Below, in pieces: positions 61,214 to 64,000 of a stretch of 64,000 nt of DNA; position 1 is the first letter of the stretch, and every line of letters starts with the position of its first letter. The notes under the pieces are model-generated. The model ran no database searches, was not told the origin of the DNA, and saw nothing but the letters and a program-made list of their open reading frames with translations. Made by a program: the position numbers and the translations under genes. Source of the DNA: Galaxea fascicularis (taxonomy: Eukaryota; Cnidaria; Anthozoa; Scleractinia; Euphylliidae). The stretch is taken from positions 5,330,984 to 5,394,983 of the forward strand of contig OX419336.1 in the NCBI GenBank assembly GCA_948470475.1, written 5' to 3'.

Positions 61214-61411
61214 AATAAGCCATTTCCGAATTGGCTGAGGCCTCTTTTTCAAAGCGAGGCTTAGTGCTCATCCGTTGATATGCAAATCATTTTCATTCAC
61301 ACGCAAATTAAACTCATTTTCATGTGAATGAAAATTGATTTGCATATGAGAAGATGAGCACTTGGGCTCGCTTTGAAAGAGAGGCCTGAGGTAATTCGGA
61401 AATGGCCTATT
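61214..61411. mobile_element. 198-bp foldback element nested in the left TIR of the 61177-62192 element
   Basis: The arms begin AATAAGCCATTTCCGAATT and, on the other strand, AATAGGCCATTTCCGAATT. They continue through GGCCTCT, TTTCAAAGCGAG, AGTGCTCATC and ATATGCAAATCA to a small loop near 61310. GCCCC (61209-61213 and 61412-61416) flanks it as a likely 5-bp TSD. Removing it joins the host TIR in register. Confidence 0.75.
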
Positions 61412-61531
61412 GCCCCGATCGCTCGAAATAGTGTGGAGGCGATCCGAGCGATTCGCTGTTTCCATTTGATCGCCTGTAAGGTCGAGTGTGCTGGGCAAGT
61501 CCTGGATCAGAGTTTAATACTTTCGCGCCAG

Positions 61532-61735
61532 ATGGAATCGAAGATGGTGGCGAGAAATCGAAGAGCAAGGCTCGAGACTTGTTATCCATTGCTATTGACG
61601 ATATTGCAGCGCAGAAGAACAAGGGAAGCTCCTAATCCACAGAAGTACAGATTCTGCGTACGACAATTCTATCAGAAAAGAGAACATCCGATGGCTCGAG
61701 AACTTCGGCGTCACGACCGTACGTTGTACTTCTTT
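61532..61735 (+). pseudogene. Possible PIF/Harbinger transposase N-terminal remnant
   Basis: An open stretch from ATG 61532 has a basic RRR run followed by RFCVRQFYQKREHPMARELR and RHDRTLYF. The spacing (aromatic-W/C-V-R, a basic helix, ELR, then D-R-x-x-Y-F) resembles the region preceding the DDE domain in Harbinger (HARBI1-like) transposases, where RMSPxxF normally follows. Here the frame turns into unrelated sequence and stops at 61796-61798. The catalytic domain is absent. Moderate to low confidence; it could be a chance frame. Confidence 0.35.
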
Positions 61736-62192
61736 TCCGCTTCGTCTGGACTAACCTCAAAGTTTTCCCAATTTGTTTTCAGCAATTCAAGCGTATGAAC
61801 TTGTTTTTGTAATCCTTGCAAAATTTATTGAATATAAACATTCACATTTTTGGATTTCTCCCATAAATAAGGTGGAGTTTAAATTATCGCTGCCCAACAT
61901 TTTGAAAGTGTCACGAGAGATCAAGGAATTCTGACCACGAAACAGTGCATACTGGGATACATTCCGATCTTTCCAGTCACTCGAATCGCCTGGGGCTGTT
62001 TCATATGATCGCACATAAACTTTACTCGATCGTCCCGATCGCCCGAATAGAGCAGAGTACTGTCTGGGCGATCACGATCGCCCCGGTCGCCTCGATCGCC
62101 CCTTAACGTTTTGTTACTATTTCCATATAGTCGCCCAGATAGTCCGTACACTATTTCGAGTGATCGGAGCGATTATATGGAAACCAGGCTTT

Positions 62193-62887
62193 AGAGAGTG
62201 AACAATGTTGGTCAGTTTTCCGAACGAAACAACGACGAAACCGGTATTAAATGTCGACCCAATTCCAGTCATCCTTAACCACTGTCAGTGGTATACGCCA
62301 TACCCCCATCAGTCATACAAACGTCTGTAATTTGTAAAACTTCAACTTACATTTTCTCGGCTGATTTAACACCTGATATGCTAAAACTTTGTAGGGTTAC
62401 TAAAGTAAAGGTGAACTTTCTAGTGCTGGTATACGCTTTTAATTTTTACTTATTTAAAGTTTCGGCCGCCATTTTGGAGAAGGGTCTATTCTTGGTAGTA
62501 CCAAAGTTACCCCTTTCCTTTGACGGTAATATTTGCCCCAGGTTACAGAGCCCGCGGAGCAATTTTTAAAGCGCGGGATCCGCTCCCGCTTCTTCAGCTG
62601 AGGGGAGGGAAACGACTCTCGAAACGATTAAACGCATCTACCTCGGTTTATTCATAAGACTTGTTCCGCCAGGCTTGCTTGATTTCCCGCAAAGACAGCC
62701 AGCTTTAGCCGACCACTTGTAGGGAACGTTTTGTGACTGCGTAACATGCGGCGTTACATTCGCTGGCATTTCGTGACTTTTATTTTGCTTTGTTGCTAGG
62801 TGATCAGAAATGTGATTTCTCGAATTTCGAATCATGTGATTTGTAAAAATAGATATAGTTTCGGGAGCACGTACGCGTGGAAAACTA
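62193..62887. other. Intergenic, nothing recognised
   Basis: It includes a GCCGCCATTTTGG motif near 62465 (YY1-like core) and a GC-rich patch near 62548-62590 (CCCGCGGAGC, GCGCGGGATCCGC). No coding frame or TIR pair was found. Confidence 0.35.
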
Positions 62888-62896
62888 GCGAACTAG

Positions 62897-63167
62897 TAGC
62901 CTGCAGTGCAGGCGGTTTTCATCTTTCGAGTGTTTAGCCGCCATTTTGGTTTCGTTGCAGACTGGGAGAATTGGGGCGAGAAAGCGATGCGAGAATGTTT
63001 CCCCTCCCCCTCCCCCCTCCTCAATTTTTGTTTCTCCTTCCCACTGGCTTGGGAAACTTTTTACCTCGCCCCAACTCTCCACTGTTTTCCTAATTCAAGA
63101 TGGCGGCCTGAACAACCGATGGAAATATCCACTCGCCCCCGCCAAAAACCGCCTGCACTGCAGGCTA
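62897..63167. mobile_element. 271-bp TAGCCTGC-ended MITE with 9-bp TSD
   Basis: Both ends read TAGCCTGCAGTGCAGGCGGT and continue as an imperfect inverted repeat (GCCGCCATTTTGG against CAAGATGGCGGC, AATTGGGGCGAG against CTCGCCCCAACT). GCGAACTAG flanks it at 62888-62896 and 63168-63176. The outer TAGCCTGC and the 9-bp TSD are shared with the 57427-59438 element. The outermost TGCAGTGCA-type sequence is itself partly palindromic. No coding capacity. Confidence 0.88.
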
Positions 63168-63176
63168 GCGAACTAG

Positions 63177-64000
63177 TAGCTAACTTCTATGGTGGATTAA
63201 ATACGCGTTCTTTACATTGCGAGTCTTCAGTGTCACAGGGAATCATACAGGGCCAGTGAGAATATTCCCCACACACTAATGTCCCGTGAAAGTACTTTCC
63301 ATTTTGGAAATGTATTTAACTGAGTTTATTATTTTTCCACAAAAGCTCCCCCCCCCCCCCAATCCCCTTCCGGCGCGGTCCCTAGGTTAATATTAAAAAT
63401 TACTTAGCCACAAAACGCCTTAAATAGAGATGATATTTTAACCATACATGGCACTTTTATTGAGACTGATGCATTGTATGCGTTCTATCTAAAGACAATG
63501 TTTTTTCTTTTTCTCGGTTAATTTGACGAAATCCAGATGCATAAATAAAGGAATATGTTCCAGAGCTATAAACGGACTCGAGTAAGAAATTAAAACTGAC
63601 TTAGAAATGATCTAACCGGCTTCTTCTTCTTCTCTGCTGGTTCCCTTTTAATCCATGTAATTTAAAAAAAATACAGTACAATATTATCGTATATAAGATC
63701 ATTAGGTACTTAAACGCTGTTCACCTTCTCAAACCGCACATCCACTACAAACTCACGCTAGTTTTCAAATTCGAAACTGTAAGCTCAGTGGTCCGTATAC
63801 GGACAACTGAGAGCACAGTCAAATTGCTACTACTACACCGACACATACAATGAAAAAAACATATACTGTTCGCATTGCCAAGCAGCTAATGAATATCAAT
63901 ATGGCAAAGTAAAAGTAAGGTCATTTCAGACTCTTTCGAGAAAAATTTGGAAAAGCGCGGTATGTACAAATTGTTGATATTTTCGGAGCGTTCTAACCAA
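63177..64000. other. Right edge, no gene recognised
   Basis: It contains a C13 tract (63348-63360) and a 26-bp palindrome at 63785-63810 (core GTCCGTATACGGAC, perfect). No convincing coding frame; the sequence continues beyond the window. Confidence 0.4.

Larger units (their letters stand above)
61177..62192. mobile_element. About 1-kb TIR element with GATCGCC-rich ends
   Basis: TCTGGTTTCCATATAATCGC at the left end is mirrored by GCGATTATATGGAAACCAGG at the right end (ending 62192). The repeat continues inward as CTCGAAATAGTGT (61421-61433) and ACACTATTTCGAG (62149-62161) once the nested foldback at 61214-61411 is ignored. Subterminal zones are rich in GATCGCC/GGCGATC motifs and have weaker internal copies of the end (TTTCCATTTGATCGCC near 61461, TTTCCATATAGTCGCCC near 62120). 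No certain TSD was found. Confidence 0.65.

Noticed and set aside
62906..63259. 117- and 76-codon frames near the right end
   Set aside because: They lie in the 271-bp MITE and its pyrimidine-rich loop; no domain is recognised.
1..64000. CENP-B box in the satellite
   Set aside because: No NTTCGNNNNANNCGGGN match was seen in the monomer, whose only CpG in the main block is in TACGTC.

Overview
The window looks like nuclear DNA from an anthozoan cnidarian, most likely a stony coral. That is an inference from three things: AT-rich DNA, short single-exon rhodopsin-class GPCR genes of cnidarian character, and a dense layer of small terminal-inverted-repeat (TIR) DNA elements of coral-like type. 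There are no prokaryotic genes, rRNAs, recognisable tRNAs or CRISPR arrays.

Region 1 (1-45858, about 72% of the window) is one uninterrupted satellite DNA array with a 177-bp monomer. About 247 head-to-tail copies run on the + strand from the left edge to about 43700. There the array flips orientation and continues as 12 monomers of a distinct subfamily, with about 15 consistent differences per monomer, until it ends at about 45858. The main array is built from nested higher-order repeats of 3 to 15 monomers (531, 708, 885, 1059, 1063, 1594, 1769, 2477 and 2653 bp), some nearly identical, which points to recent unequal exchange or amplification. No element interrupts the array. Short open frames inside it are by-products of the monomer length (177 = 3 x 59).

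Region 2 (45859-50150) is unique-looking DNA with hairpins, a CTTT microsatellite and two members of one TIR element family. One of these carries a nested 425-bp element flanked by a perfect 9-bp target-site duplication (TSD).

Region 3 (50150-54770) holds two paralogous + strand, single-exon class A GPCRs. The first (50213-51144) has a one-base deletion that splits its frame. The second (53036-53968, 310 aa) is intact and is the only clearly intact protein-coding gene in the window. A 399-bp near-perfect palindrome and retroelement-like 3' tails follow it.

Region 4 (56203-64000) is a transposon-rich stretch around a third GPCR on the - strand (57353-60369). That gene is dead: it has an in-frame TGA before TM1, and a 2012-bp DNA transposon sits exactly in its TM7 NPxxY codon. 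The transposon has 97-bp TIRs, a perfect 9-bp TSD (GGTTAACGA), and the decayed 5' part of a RecQ-family helicase gene. A 271-bp element at 62897-63167 shares the terminal TAGCCTGC and also has a 9-bp TSD, so both may belong to one superfamily. A RecQ-carrying, 9-bp-TSD, TAGCCTGC-ended transposon family is the best candidate here for an undescribed system. The satellite, with its inversion and higher-order structure, is the other main point of interest, as a candidate centromeric or heterochromatic array.
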